64,000 bases of DNA from Streptomyces sp. SS1-1 (GTDB lineage Bacteria; Actinomycetota; Actinomycetes; Streptomycetales; Streptomycetaceae), in NCBI RefSeq assembly GCF_008973465.1, contig NZ_WBXN01000004.1, positions 5,372,501 through 5,436,500 on the forward strand, read 5' to 3'. The stretch's first letter is position 1; every line of letters starts with the position of its first letter. The translations under genes and the position numbers were made by a program. A model generated the notes under the pieces. It had not been told where the DNA came from. It worked only from the letters and a program-made list of their open reading frames with translations, and searched no databases. Positions 10,998 to 20,832 of this stretch are shown one piece after another.

Positions 10998-11742
10998 ACG
11001 ACGAGGCGTCGGACGCCAGATGAAGCACCGTGTGCGCGACGACCTCCGGTTGCCCGACGCGGCCCAGCGGGGACAGCCACGCCATGGACGACTCCGTCCG
11101 CGCCTGGACGGCGTCGTCGTGCCGGTCGGTCATGGGGGTGCGGATCCAGCCCGGGGCGAGCGCGTTCACACGGATGCCGTGCGGGCCCGGCTCCGCCGCG
11201 AGGGTCTTCGTCAGCTGGACCACGGCCGCCTTGGCCGCGCCGTACGCGAGCGGGCCGGGCGCCCCGGTGTCCACGGCGCCCGAGGCCATCGTGACGAGCT
11301 GCCGCCGGCGCCCCGATCGGGCATGGCGAGGGAGGCCTCCTGGCAGGCGTACAGCACGCCCATGGAATCGACGTCCAGCACCCGGTCCAGGTCCTCGTCA
11401 CGGGTGTCCAGGATGGGGCTGCTGCATGATCCCGGCGAATGCCGCCGGCACGTCCAGCCGTTCGCAGGAGGCGACGGCATCGTGGAGCCGCGCGCGGTCG
11501 GTGACGTCCAAGGGGTGGATGCGGGCGCTGCCGCCGGCCGCCTCGATCAGGTCCGCCGTCTCGCGCAGGCCGCGGGCATCGCGGTCGGCGCGGTGCACGG
11601 TGGCACCGGCCCGGGAGAGCAGGACGGCCGAGGCGCGGCCGATGCCCCCGGCGGCACCGGTGACGAACGCGGTGCGGCCGGTGAGGTCGTACGCCGTGAC
11701 GGACAAGAGGGGACCGATGAGACGTATCTGACGGGTCGTCAA
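10945..11742 (-). pseudogene. Short-chain dehydrogenase with two frameshifts
   Basis: Three reading-frame segments together spell one SDR-family oxidoreductase. The N-terminal segment carries the NAD(P) motif TGAAGGIGR; the middle holds ILDTRDEDLDRVLDVD; the C-terminal part has the catalytic YGAAK and the family ending GWIRTPMTD ... GGVAMPW. Frame breaks fall near 11420-11428 (apparently -2) and near 11298 (apparently -1, a lost A in GGS-IVTMAS). The two sum to -3, so the first and last segments share a frame, but the shifted middle meets a TGA. The usual NNAG motif also reads AFAG. The likely TTG start overlaps the stop of the Fpg/Nei gene by 4 nt. Confidence 0.75.
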
Positions 11743-12614
11743 CTACGCGTGCGGTCGCGGTCTCCGGGGCGCCGGGGTGTGCCGGCCGGGGCCGGGCCCG
11801 CCTGGCAGTGAGGGCACCAGTAGGTGGGGCGGTCACGGGAGCCGTCGCCCTGCTGCGCCACCCGGATCCGGGTGCCGCAGCGCACACAGGGACGCCGCGC
11901 GCGGCCGTACACGAAGAGGTCCTGGCCGCGCAGGCCCGTGGTCTTGCGGACCGGGCGGTCGCGGTTTGCCTCCAGCAGTTTCTTGGTGAGCAGAGGCAGT
12001 TGGGCGGTGTGCTCGGCGGGGAGCGCGCCGACCGGCAGCCAGGGGGTGACCCGCAGCAGGAAGCAGATCTCGCTCTTGTAGACATTGCCGACCCCGGCGA
12101 GATTGCGCTGGTCCAGCAGGGCCTCGCCGAGCGCTCGGTCCGGGTCGGCGAGCAGGTTGGCCAGGGCGCGGTCCGGGTCCCAGTCCGGGCCCAGCAGGTC
12201 CGGGCCGAGGTGCCCGACCACCGTGTCCTCCTCGGCGGTGCGCAGCACCTCCAGGACGGGCAGGCGGTAGCCGACGGCCGTACGGGCCGGGCGTGCCTCG
12301 GCGGTGGCCGCGTCCGGGGCGGGAGCGGTGGTCAGGACCGCCCGGATCTGGTGCACGGGACCGCCCGTCCAGCGCTCCCCGTCGGCGAAGATCCGCCAGG
12401 ACCCCTCCATGCCGAGGTGCGAGTGGATCGTCACGCCCCCCTCGACCCGGGTGAGGAGGTGCTTGCCCCGCGCGGTGACGTCCAGGACGGTACGGCCCGA
12501 CAGGTCGACCAGGGCGAACTTCGGCACCCGGAAGTCGCTGAGGGCCAGCACACGGCCCGCGAGGGCGGCGTGGAGCCGCTTCGCCGCCTGCCAGACCGTG
12601 TCACCCTCGGGCAT
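11739..12614 (-). CDS. Fpg/Nei family DNA glycosylase/AP lyase
   Basis: A 291-residue base-excision repair enzyme. It begins MPEGDTVW, so Pro1 (Schiff-base nucleophile after Met removal) and Glu2 are present, the hallmark of the family. The helix-two-turn-helix segment LLDQRNLAGVGNVYKSE is followed by a C-terminal zinc finger of the CxxC...CxxC type (CVRCGT ... WCPHC). The MPEGDT start and overall sequence suggest the Nei/endonuclease VIII branch seen in actinobacteria (Nei2), not MutM proper. It lies downstream of lhr on the same strand after 101 nt and probably belongs to the same repair-related transcript. Confidence 0.9.
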   Translation of the reverse strand: MPEGDTVWQAAKRLHAALAGRVLALSDFRVPKFALVDLSGRTVLDVTARGKHLLTRVEGGVTIHSHLGMEGSWRIFADGERWTGGPVHQIRAVLTTAPAPDAATAEARPARTAVGYRLPVLEVLRTAEEDTVVGHLGPDLLGPDWDPDRALANLLADPDRALGEALLDQRNLAGVGNVYKSEICFLLRVTPWLPVGALPAEHTAQLPLLTKKLLEANRDRPVRKTTGLRGQDLFVYGRARRPCVRCGTRIRVAQQGDGSRDRPTYWCPHCQAGPAPAGTPRRPGDRDRTRS

Positions 12615-12715
12615 GACTCAAGGGTGACACGAGGGGGCGGGGAGCATGCCGGGGAGCCGGTCCCGCGGTGCCTGTGGTCGTTGCGGTGCCGGCGGTGCCT
12701 GGGGTGGCCGGGTGG

Positions 12716-15700
12716 TCAGGCACGGAGGCGGAGCCCTCGCGGGGTCGCGATGAAGCCCGCCGCCTCCAGGAGCGTGCCCACGGGGGACGTCAGGGCCTGG
12801 GCGCCGTTCACCCGCTCCACCGTGACCGTGCCGAGGGAACCCGCCGAGGCGGCGGCCGCCAGGGCTTCGGCGGCGGCCCGCAGCCGGGGGTCGTCGGAAG
12901 GCTCGGTCTCCGGGGCCGACGGCCAGGCGAGCAGGGTCTTCCCGCCGCGCTCCATGTAGAGCGTGAGCTCCCCGTCGACCAGGACCACGAGCGAGCCCGC
13001 CTTGCGGCCCGGCTTGTGCCCGGCGCCGGTGGGCGGCTCGGGCCAGGGGAGGGCCGCACCGTACGCGTTCGCCGGGTCGGCCGCCGCGAGGACGACGGCC
13101 CGGGTGTCCGGGGCGGGGCGGTTGCGGCGGGCGCCGTTCCGCCACGGGGCGTTCGGTCCCCGGCGGTCGCCGGCGGCGCGGTCCAGGGGCGAGACGTACT
13201 CGTCCGGCTTGAGCCGGTCCAGGTGCGCGTCGAGGAAGTCGTGGTCGAGGTCGGGGATGTCGTAGGACGGGTCGCCGTCCGGGGCGTCCGGGCCGGCCGG
13301 GGGGCCGCCGAAGCCGTCGGTGCCCGGCGCGGGCGGGCCGGGCAGGCCCTCCCCGCGGTCGCGGGCGTTGGACACCGCGCGCAGCCGGTCCACCGCGCCG
13401 TCCATCGCGAACTGGGCGGCGCCCAGCCCCTCCACCACATAACCGCGCCGGGCCTGGCCGCTCTCCTCGAAGGCGGCCAGGATGCGGTACACCGCCGAGA
13501 AGCCGCCCTCGACCCCCTCGGCGGCGACCGCGCCGCGCGTCACCACGCCGTGCCGGTCCAGCAGGGTGCGGGCCAGGGCGTGGGCCCGGACGGTCGGGTC
13601 CGGTTCGAGCGGGGGCAGCAGGGACCAGCGGCCGGCGACGGTCGGCGGGCCGGTACGGGAGGCCGTGCGGGCAGCGGCGGTCAGTGAGCCGTACCGCCCG
13701 CGCGGGACCGTGCGCTTGGCGCGGTGGGCCGTGGAGCCCGCGGTGCGGCCCGAGCCCAGCAGTGAACGCATCGGCGCGAGCGTGTCGTTGGTCAGCCGGC
13801 CCGACCAGGCCAGCTCCCAGAGGGCGTCCGCGAGCTGCGGGTCGGTCGCTTCCGGGTGGGTGGTGGCGCGGACCTGGTCGGCGATCTGACGGAAGAACAG
13901 GCCGTAGCCGCCGGACAGGGTGTCCAGGACCGACTGGTGGAGCGGCGTCAGCTCCAGGGGGTGGGGCTGCGGCAGCAGCAGGGGCGCCGTGTCCGCCATG
14001 TAGAGGGAGACCCAGCCGTCCTTGCCCGGCAGCGAGCCCGCGCCCGCCCAGACGACCTCACCGGCGGCCGTCAGCTCGTCGAGCATGGCCGGCTGGTACC
14101 CGGCGACCCGCGACGGCAGGACCAGCTTCTCCAGCGCGGACGCGGGCACGGAGGCGCCCTGCAACTGCTCGATGGCACGGACCAGTCCGTCGATCCCGCG
14201 CAGGCCGTGGCCCTTGCCGATGTGCTGCCACTGCGGCAGGAACTGGGCGAGCGCGCCCGGCGGCACCGGCTCCAGCTCGTGCCGCAGCGCGGCGAGGGAG
14301 CGGCGGCGCAGGCGTCGCAGAACCGTGGCGTCGCACCATTCCTGACCGATGCCGGCCGGATGGAACTCGCCCTGCACCACGCGCCCGCTCGCCGCCAGCC
14401 GCTGCAGCGCGCCCTCGGTGACCGCCACGCCCAGCCCGAAGCGGGCCGCGGCCGTCGCCGACGTGAACGGGCCGTGGGTGCGGGCGTACCGCGCGAGGAG
14501 GTCGCCGAGGGGGTCCTTGACCGGCTCGGTGAAGGCCTCCGGGACACCGACGGGCAGCGCCGTGCCCAGCGCGTCGCGCAGGCGGCCCGCGTCCTCGATG
14601 GCCGCCCAGTGGTCGGCGCCGCCGATGCGCACCTTGATCGCGCGGCGGGCACCGGCCAGCTCCCGCGCCCACGCCGGGTCCGCGCCGCGCTCGGCCAGCT
14701 CGGCGTCCGTGAGCGGGCCGAGGAGGCGCAGAAGGTCCGCGACGCCCTCGACGTCCTTGATCCGGCGGTCTTCGGTGAGCCACTGCAGCTCGCGCTCCAG
14801 CTCGGTCAGCACCTCGGCGTCCAGCAGCTCCCGCAGCTCCGCCTGCCCGAGCAGCTCGGCCAGCAGCCGTGAGTCGAGCGACAGGGCGGCGGCGCGGCGC
14901 TCGGCGAGCGGCGAGTCCCCCTCGTACAGGAACTGGGCGACGTACCCGAAGAGGAGGGAACGCGCGAAGGGGGACGGCTCGGGCGTGGTGACCTCGACGA
15001 GCCGCACCTTGCGGGACTCCAGGTCGCCCATCAGCTCCACGAGCCCGGGGACGTCGAAGACGTCCTGCAGGCACTCGCGGACCGCCTCCAGGACGATCGG
15101 GAACGAACCGAACTCGCTGGCCACCTCCAGCAGTTGCGCGGCACGCTGACGCTGCTGCCACAACGGGGTGCGCTTGCCGGGGTTGCGGCGCGGCAGCAGC
15201 AGGGCCCGCGCGGCGCACTCGCGGAAGCGGGACGCGAACAGCGCCGAGCCGCCGACCTGGTCGGTGACGACCTGGTCGACGTCACCCTTGTCGAAGACGA
15301 CGTCCGCCGCGCCGACGGGCGCCTGGTCGCCGTCGTACTCCGTGCCGGCCTTGCGGGGCTCCTGGTCCAGCAGGTCGAGGCCCATGAGGTCGGCGTCCGG
15401 CAGGCGCAGCACGATGCCGTCGTCGGCATGCATGACCTGCGCGTCCATGCCGTAGCGCTCGGACAGCTTCGCGCCCAGGGCGAGCGCCCAGGGAGCGTGC
15501 ACCTGGGCGCCGAAGGGGGAGTGCACGACCACCCGCCAGTCGCCCAGCTCGTCCCGGAAGCGCTCGACGACGATCGTGCGGTCGTCCGGGATGTGACCGC
15601 ACGCCTCGCGCTGCTCGTCCAGGTACGACAGCACGTTGTCCGCGGCCCAGGCGTCCAGGCCCGCGGTGACCAGGCGGAGCCGGGCGTCCTCCTTCGACAG

Positions 15701-17596
15701 CGACCCGACCTCGCGCAGGAACGCGCCCACCGCGCGGCCCAGCTCCAGCGGACGGCCCAGCTGGTCGCCCTTCCAGAAGGGCAGGCGGCCCGGCACACCC
15801 GGAGCGGGGGAGACCAGCACCCGGTCACGCGTGATGTCCTCGATGCGCCACGAGCTGGTACCCAGCGTGAAGACGTCGCCGACACGGGACTCGTAGACCA
15901 TCTCCTCGTCCAGCTCGCCGACCCGGCCGCCGCCCTTCTTCGGGTCGGAACCGGCGAGGAACACCCCGAACAGGCCCCGGTCGGGGATCGTGCCGCCCGA
16001 GGTGACCGCGAGGCGCTGGGCGCCCGGCCGGCCGGTGACGGTCCCGGCGACCCGGTCCCACACCACGCGCGGGCGCAGCTCCGCGAAGGCGTCCGACGGA
16101 TAGCGGCCCGCGAGCATGTCGAGGACCGCCGTGAACGCCGACTCCGGCAGCGACGCGAAGGGGGCGGCCCGGCGGGCCAGCGCGAGGAGGTCGTCGAACT
16201 GCCAGGTGTCCATCGCCGTCATGGCGACCAGCTGCTGCGCCAGGACGTCCAGCGGGTTCGCCGGGACGCGCAGCGACTCGATGGCGCCCGTGCGCATGCG
16301 CTCGGTGACCACGGCGGCCTGCACGAGGTCGCCCCGGTACTTCGGGAAGACCACGCCCGTGGAGACGGCCCCGACCTGGTGTCCCGCGCGGCCCACGCGC
16401 TGCAGGCCCGACGCCACGGACGGCGGCGACTCGACCTGGACGACGAGGTCCACCGCGCCCATGTCGATGCCCAGCTCGAGGCTGGAGGTGGCGACGACCG
16501 CGGGGAGCCGGCCCGCCTTGAGGTCCTCCTCCACCAGGGCGCGCTGCTCCTTGGAGACCGAGCCGTGATGGGCGCGGGCGATGACCGCGGGCGCGCCCTG
16601 GGCGGCGCCGGAACCGCCCATCAGCTCCGCCGGGGAGTGGTGCTCGTCCAGGGGCTCGCCGGTGGCCCGCTCGTAGGCGATCTCGTTCAGGCGGTTGCAC
16701 AGCCGCTCCGCGAGCCTGCGGGAGTTGGCGAAGACGATCGTGGAGCGGTGCGACTGGACGAGGTCGGTGATCCGCTCCTCGACATGCGGCCAGATCGAGG
16801 GGCGCTCCTTGCCTTCGGAGCCGTCGGCCACCGGGGAGCCGCCCAGCTCGCCCAGGTCCTCCACCGGGACGACGACGGACAGGTCGAACTCCTTGCCCGA
16901 CGCCGGCTGGACGATCTCCACCTTCCGGCGCGGCGAGAGATAGCGGGCGATCTCGTCGACCGGGCGGACGGTCGCGGACAGGCCGATCCGCCGCGCCGGC
17001 TTCGGCAGGAGCTCGTCCAGGCGCTCCAGGCTCAGCGCGAGATGGGCGCCGCGCTTGGTGCCCGCCACCGCGTGCACCTCGTCCAGGATCACCGTGTCGA
17101 TGCCGGTCAGCGCGTCGCGGGTCGACGACGTCAGCATGAGGAACAGGGACTCGGGCGTGGTGATCAGGATGTCCGGGGGCCGCGTCGACAGCGCCCGCCG
17201 CTCCGCCGCCGGGGTGTCACCGGAACGGATGCCGACCTTGATCTCCGGCTCGGGCAGGCCCAGCCGGACGGACTCCTGGCGGATGCCGGTCAGCGGGCTG
17301 CGCAGATTGCGCTCCACGTCCACGGCGAGGGCCTTCAGCGGGGAGACGTACAGGACCCGGCAGCGCTTCTTCGGGTCGGCCGGCGGGGGCGTCGAGGCCA
17401 GCTGGTCCAGGGCGGCGAGGAACGCGGCCAGCGTCTTGCCGGAACCGGTGGGGGCCACGACCAGCACGTCCGAGCCCTCGTGGATGGCCTGCCACGCGCC
17501 CGCCTGCGCCGCGGTGGGCGCGGAGAAGGCACCCGTGAACCAGCCACGGGTCGCGGGGGAGAAGCCGTCCAGGGCTCGCTGCGGATCGCTGACCAT
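12716..17596 (-). CDS. lhr: Large ATP-dependent helicase Lhr
   Basis: A 1,626-residue superfamily-2 helicase, the full-length Lhr form of actinobacteria that unwinds DNA:RNA and DNA duplexes. Walker A APTGSGKT (Lys54), DEVH box in VILDEVHAVAG, motif III LSATVRP, the second RecA domain with ATSSLELGIDMG and the Q-R-x-GRAGH motif VI are all seen, followed by winged-helix and Lhr C-terminal domains. The C-terminal third contains a low-complexity Gly/Pro/Asp region around 1,420-1,460. The start ATG at 17596 is preferred over an upstream start because MVSDPQRALDGFSP matches family N-termini. It is transcribed away from the AraC gene. Confidence 0.95.
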   Translation of the reverse strand: MVSDPQRALDGFSPATRGWFTGAFSAPTAAQAGAWQAIHEGSDVLVVAPTGSGKTLAAFLAALDQLASTPPPADPKKRCRVLYVSPLKALAVDVERNLRSPLTGIRQESVRLGLPEPEIKVGIRSGDTPAAERRALSTRPPDILITTPESLFLMLTSSTRDALTGIDTVILDEVHAVAGTKRGAHLALSLERLDELLPKPARRIGLSATVRPVDEIARYLSPRRKVEIVQPASGKEFDLSVVVPVEDLGELGGSPVADGSEGKERPSIWPHVEERITDLVQSHRSTIVFANSRRLAERLCNRLNEIAYERATGEPLDEHHSPAELMGGSGAAQGAPAVIARAHHGSVSKEQRALVEEDLKAGRLPAVVATSSLELGIDMGAVDLVVQVESPPSVASGLQRVGRAGHQVGAVSTGVVFPKYRGDLVQAAVVTERMRTGAIESLRVPANPLDVLAQQLVAMTAMDTWQFDDLLALARRAAPFASLPESAFTAVLDMLAGRYPSDAFAELRPRVVWDRVAGTVTGRPGAQRLAVTSGGTIPDRGLFGVFLAGSDPKKGGGRVGELDEEMVYESRVGDVFTLGTSSWRIEDITRDRVLVSPAPGVPGRLPFWKGDQLGRPLELGRAVGAFLREVGSLSKEDARLRLVTAGLDAWAADNVLSYLDEQREACGHIPDDRTIVVERFRDELGDWRVVVHSPFGAQVHAPWALALGAKLSERYGMDAQVMHADDGIVLRLPDADLMGLDLLDQEPRKAGTEYDGDQAPVGAADVVFDKGDVDQVVTDQVGGSALFASRFRECAARALLLPRRNPGKRTPLWQQRQRAAQLLEVASEFGSFPIVLEAVRECLQDVFDVPGLVELMGDLESRKVRLVEVTTPEPSPFARSLLFGYVAQFLYEGDSPLAERRAAALSLDSRLLAELLGQAELRELLDAEVLTELERELQWLTEDRRIKDVEGVADLLRLLGPLTDAELAERGADPAWARELAGARRAIKVRIGGADHWAAIEDAGRLRDALGTALPVGVPEAFTEPVKDPLGDLLARYARTHGPFTSATAAARFGLGVAVTEGALQRLAASGRVVQGEFHPAGIGQEWCDATVLRRLRRRSLAALRHELEPVPPGALAQFLPQWQHIGKGHGLRGIDGLVRAIEQLQGASVPASALEKLVLPSRVAGYQPAMLDELTAAGEVVWAGAGSLPGKDGWVSLYMADTAPLLLPQPHPLELTPLHQSVLDTLSGGYGLFFRQIADQVRATTHPEATDPQLADALWELAWSGRLTNDTLAPMRSLLGSGRTAGSTAHRAKRTVPRGRYGSLTAAARTASRTGPPTVAGRWSLLPPLEPDPTVRAHALARTLLDRHGVVTRGAVAAEGVEGGFSAVYRILAAFEESGQARRGYVVEGLGAAQFAMDGAVDRLRAVSNARDRGEGLPGPPAPGTDGFGGPPAGPDAPDGDPSYDIPDLDHDFLDAHLDRLKPDEYVSPLDRAAGDRRGPNAPWRNGARRNRPAPDTRAVVLAAADPANAYGAALPWPEPPTGAGHKPGRKAGSLVVLVDGELTLYMERGGKTLLAWPSAPETEPSDDPRLRAAAEALAAAASAGSLGTVTVERVNGAQALTSPVGTLLEAAGFIATPRGLRLRA

Positions 17597-17745
17597 GCAT
17601 CCATCCTGCACCCGGGGACTGACAATACGGCTGACCTGCGTCGATGCCGTCGAGCCGGTGCCGCGGGCGGCTCCCTCGCACCGTTCGGCGAACGGGTGGG
17701 ACGGGCGCGGACGAGGGAGGGGCGAGGGTCGCGGACAATGGGGGC

Positions 17746-18597
17746 ATGGCAGGGCACGGTGAGAAGGCACGGCATTGGCGGTACGCCGAGCTGCCCGACG
17801 TCGACCTGCTGCGCGCCCACTACATCCGCAAGGCGTTCGTACGGCACACCCACGAGCACTTCGTGATCGCCGCGATCGCCGACGGCGTGGAGGTCTTCCA
17901 CCACCGGGGCGCCGACCAGTACGCCGGAGCCGGGGCGCTCGCGCTGGTCAACCCGGACACGCCCCACACCGGGCGGGCCGGAGTCCCCGAGGGCTGGCGG
18001 TACGGGGCGGTCTACCCCTCCCCGCAGGTCGTCGCGGAGATCGCCGCCGAGACGACGTCGATCAAGGGGACGCCCGGGTTCGTACGGCCGGTGCTGGACG
18101 ACCCGTACGCCGTGTCCCTGGTCCACCAGGTCCTGCGGGCCGCCGACGAGGGCAACGCGCTGGCCGCCGACACCCTGCTGCGGGTCGCCGTGACCCGGCT
18201 GCTGCGGCTGAACGGCGGCGCGCTGCCGCAGCGCGAGGTGCGGTCGGCCGGTGCCCGCGTCGCGGCACGCGCGCGTGAGGTGCTCGAACGCCGCATGGCC
18301 GGGCCGCCCAGCCTGGAGAAGCTCGCCGCCGACCTGGGCACCAGCCCCTTCGCCTTGCTGCGGGCGTTCCGGGACACCTACGGGATGCCGCCGCACACCT
18401 GGCTGACCGACGCGCGCGTGCGGCGCGCCCGCCGGATGCTGGACGCGGGCGTCTCACCCGCCGAGGCCGCGCTCGCCGTGGGCTTCACCGACCAGCCCCA
18501 CCTCAACCGGCACTTCAGCCGTATCGTCGGCGTGCCGCCCGGCGCCTACCAGCGCGAGCGCAAGAACGTACAAGACGCCTGGCGGGAGCCGTCCTAG
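17746..18597 (+). CDS. AraC family transcriptional regulator
   Basis: A 283-residue regulator. The N-terminal half is a cupin-like ligand-binding domain with the HxHEHF-type motif (RHTHEHFVIAAI) and NPDTPHTGRAG. The C-terminal 100 residues are an AraC double helix-turn-helix, including LAADLGTSPFALLRAFRDTYG and AALAVGFTDQPHLNRHFSRIVG. It abuts azlC with 10 nt between its stop and the preferred azlC start, so it probably regulates the AzlCD exporter; this pairing is common. GACAAT lies 6 nt before the ATG and may act as a -10 for a leaderless message. Confidence 0.9.
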   Translation: MAGHGEKARHWRYAELPDVDLLRAHYIRKAFVRHTHEHFVIAAIADGVEVFHHRGADQYAGAGALALVNPDTPHTGRAGVPEGWRYGAVYPSPQVVAEIAAETTSIKGTPGFVRPVLDDPYAVSLVHQVLRAADEGNALAADTLLRVAVTRLLRLNGGALPQREVRSAGARVAARAREVLERRMAGPPSLEKLAADLGTSPFALLRAFRDTYGMPPHTWLTDARVRRARRMLDAGVSPAEAALAVGFTDQPHLNRHFSRIVGVPPGAYQRERKNVQDAWREPS

Positions 18598-18607
18598 CGT
18601 GGCGGAC

Positions 18608-19360
18608 GTGTCAGAACGGAAAGCCCTCGCAGCACCCAGCACAGATCTTGAGACGGACCCCGACGACGGCCGGGGCAAGCCCGACGCCGCCGTGGTGCGC
18701 GACGCCCTCGGTGTGGGCGTCGCCGTCGGCCTGTCCGGCTTCGCCTTCGGGGTGACGTCCGCCGGCAGCGGACTCACCCTCGCGCAGACCTGCGCGCTCA
18801 GCCTGCTGGTCTTCACGGGGGCCTCCCAGTTCGCCCTCGTCGGGGCGCTCGCTGCGGGCGGCAGCCCGCTGACCGCGGCCGCCGGCGCCTTCTTCCTCGG
18901 GGTGCGCAACGCCTTCTACGGGCTGCGCCTGTCGCAGGTACTGCGCCTCACGCGCGCGATACGGCCGTTCGCCGCCCAGTGGGTGATCGACGAGACGACC
19001 GCCGTCACCCTGGCGCAGCCGACCCGGCGCGGCGCCCGGATCGGGTTCCTGGTGACCGGGCTGAGCCTGTACGTGCTGTGGAACCTGACGACCCTGCTGG
19101 GCGCCCTGGGCGCCGAGGCCATCGGGGACACCGACGCCTGGGGCCTCGACGCGGCGGGACCCGCGGTCTTCCTCGCCCTGCTCGCGCCGATGCTGAAGTC
19201 CACGACCGAGCGCGCGGTGGCCGGTCTGGCCGTGGTGCTGGGCCTCGGGCTGCTGCCCGTCCTGCCCGCCGGGGTGCCGGTCCTCGTGGCGGCGCTGGCG
19301 GCACCGGTCGTGCTGTGGGCGCGGGGCCGCCGGGGCGACGTGCCGGAGGAGGGACGATGA
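18608..19360 (+). CDS. azlC: AzlC family branched-chain amino acid exporter subunit
   Basis: A 250-residue polytopic membrane protein, the large subunit of the AzlCD branched-chain amino-acid efflux system. Conserved features are GFAFGVTSAGSGLTLAQTCAL, the FTGASQFA motif and FFLGVRNAFYGLRLS. Six or more hydrophobic segments are seen. The GTG at 18608 follows TAGCGT by exactly 7 nt (leaderless pattern) and is preferred over a GTG at 18599 lying inside that box. The stop overlaps the azlD start by 4 nt (ATGA). Confidence 0.88.
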   Translation: MSERKALAAPSTDLETDPDDGRGKPDAAVVRDALGVGVAVGLSGFAFGVTSAGSGLTLAQTCALSLLVFTGASQFALVGALAAGGSPLTAAAGAFFLGVRNAFYGLRLSQVLRLTRAIRPFAAQWVIDETTAVTLAQPTRRGARIGFLVTGLSLYVLWNLTTLLGALGAEAIGDTDAWGLDAAGPAVFLALLAPMLKSTTERAVAGLAVVLGLGLLPVLPAGVPVLVAALAAPVVLWARGRRGDVPEEGR

Positions 19361-19665
19361 ACGTCTGGATCGCGATCGCCGTCACCGCGCTCGGCTGCTA
19401 CGCCGTCAAGCTGATCGGGCTCCTCGTGCCCGCGGGCGCCCTCGAGCGGCCTCTGGTGCGACGGCTCGCCGCCCTGCTGCCGGTCGCCCTCCTGGCCGCG
19501 CTCACCGCCCAGCAGACGTTCGCCGACGGGCGGGAACTCGTCCTGGACGCGCGCGTGGGCGGGCTCGCCGCGGCCGCCGTCATGCTGATCCTGCGGGCCC
19601 CCTTCCTGCTCGTCGTCGCGGCGGCCGTCCTGGTGACGGCGGGGGTGCGGGCCCTCGGGGGCTGA
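19357..19665 (+). CDS. azlD: AzlD family exporter subunit
   Basis: A 102-residue membrane protein with about four hydrophobic helices, the small partner of AzlC. The start ATG overlaps the azlC stop, and GGAGGAGGG precedes it. The charged motif ERPLVRRLAALLPVALLAALTAQQTF is split across the second helix. Size and pairing are typical. Confidence 0.88.
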   Translation: MNVWIAIAVTALGCYAVKLIGLLVPAGALERPLVRRLAALLPVALLAALTAQQTFADGRELVLDARVGGLAAAAVMLILRAPFLLVVAAAVLVTAGVRALGG

Positions 19666-19689
19666 CGATGGCCGCGGGCGCCGGTCCGG

Positions 19690-20625
19690 TCAGCCGATGT
19701 GGCGGCCGTATGCCCTGAGGGTGAGCAGGGCTTCGATCGTGGCCGTGGGGCGGGTTTCCAGGGCGGTACAGGGCGCCCATGCGGGGTGGCGGGTCGGCCA
19801 GCCGCCGTCCTCCTGCTGCTCGGCGGTGAGCCTGTCGAGGGAGCGGTTCATCTCCTCGTCCGTGAACCACGCGCGTGCGAGGGAGTCCGGACGGGGCGCG
19901 TACACGTGCGGGAAGCGGGACGTGTCCTCCGCGAGCGGGGAGCCGTCGGTGCCGCCCGGCCCCCCGTTCACCAGGCGCTGCCTGCGCACCAGCCGGCCCA
20001 GCCGGTCGGCGGCCGCCTCCGCGCGCGGGCGGTCGGGGACCCGGTCCAGGAAGGCCACCGCCGCCTCCACCTCGTACGGATCCGGCTTCTCCAGGGACTC
20101 GACGACCTGCCAGCAGGAGTCCGTGGCCCGGAACAGCCACGCGTGCCAGACCTCGTTGCGGTGCAGCAGCCCGACCACCGGCCCCGTGGCCAGCAGCGAG
20201 CTGGGCGCCGGTTCCACGACCGGCAGGGACGGCGCCGCCGGATAGCCGCGCAGGCTGGGATGGACGGCCGGCAGGGCGCCGTCCGGGGCCGAGACCGAGG
20301 TGAGGTACCGGCAGACGCGGTCCACCCGCTGTCCGCCGCACCGGCCGATCGCGTCCAGCACCTGGAGCGCGCGGCGGGCGTGCAGCGGCTGGCTGACCGG
20401 GCCCCGCAGATCCGGGTCCAGAGCGTGGCCGTAGCCGCCGTCGTCGTTGCGGTAGGCGTCCAGCGCGGTCTCCACCGGGTCGGCGGAGCCGTGCAGGAAG
20501 TGGTACGCGAAGAGGCGTTGTTCCAGCACGCGCGCGGTCAGCCAGACGAACTGCTCGGCGTGGAACAGCGGCGAGCGCGCCGGGGGAGGCGCCTTGCTGA
20601 GCGGGGAGGCTCCTGGTTCGGGCAT
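19690..20625 (-). CDS. Prenyltransferase/squalene-cyclase-repeat-like protein
   Basis: A 311-residue protein, probably cytoplasmic, with alpha-toroid repeats of the terpenoid-cyclase/protein-prenyltransferase superfamily: DAYRNDDGGYGHALDPDLRGP near residue 65 and TAEQQEDGGWPTRHP near 270 are QW-like repeats. The DxDD catalytic motif of cyclases is not seen, so the enzymatic role is unknown. It may bind or process a hydrophobic or sugar-like ligand. It is convergent with azlD (24 nt apart) and divergent from the LacI gene. The start was chosen at the ATG giving MPEPGAS; longer open frame upstream is shadow. Confidence 0.7.
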   Translation of the reverse strand: MPEPGASPLSKAPPPARSPLFHAEQFVWLTARVLEQRLFAYHFLHGSADPVETALDAYRNDDGGYGHALDPDLRGPVSQPLHARRALQVLDAIGRCGGQRVDRVCRYLTSVSAPDGALPAVHPSLRGYPAAPSLPVVEPAPSSLLATGPVVGLLHRNEVWHAWLFRATDSCWQVVESLEKPDPYEVEAAVAFLDRVPDRPRAEAAADRLGRLVRRQRLVNGGPGGTDGSPLAEDTSRFPHVYAPRPDSLARAWFTDEEMNRSLDRLTAEQQEDGGWPTRHPAWAPCTALETRPTATIEALLTLRAYGRHIG

Positions 20626-20832
20626 GCGACAGACCGTAGGGCGGAAAGCGGTCTCGGCAAGGGGTCCCGGCCCAGGCCCACTCTCAGGGGCGGGATTCCC
20701 GACGCACGCGGTTGACGGTCGCGACGGGATGCCCGCCCGTGGACCGCGGCCCCTCGCCCGGACCCGGGGTCCGCCCGGCTCTCGATCACGCGCGCGGGCG
20801 GGCCGTAGGATCGGGTGCCCTGGGGGGTGGTT

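Noticed and set aside
12668..13687. Long open frames opposite lhr (also 15134-17866)
   Set aside because: They are antisense shadows of the Lhr frame with Arg/Gly/His-biased composition and no domain; high GC opens such frames.
17690..17702. GTTCGGCGAAC as a LexA box upstream of the AraC gene
   Set aside because: Arms are in the wrong order (GTTC...GAAC) and spacing does not match GAAC-n4-GTTC.
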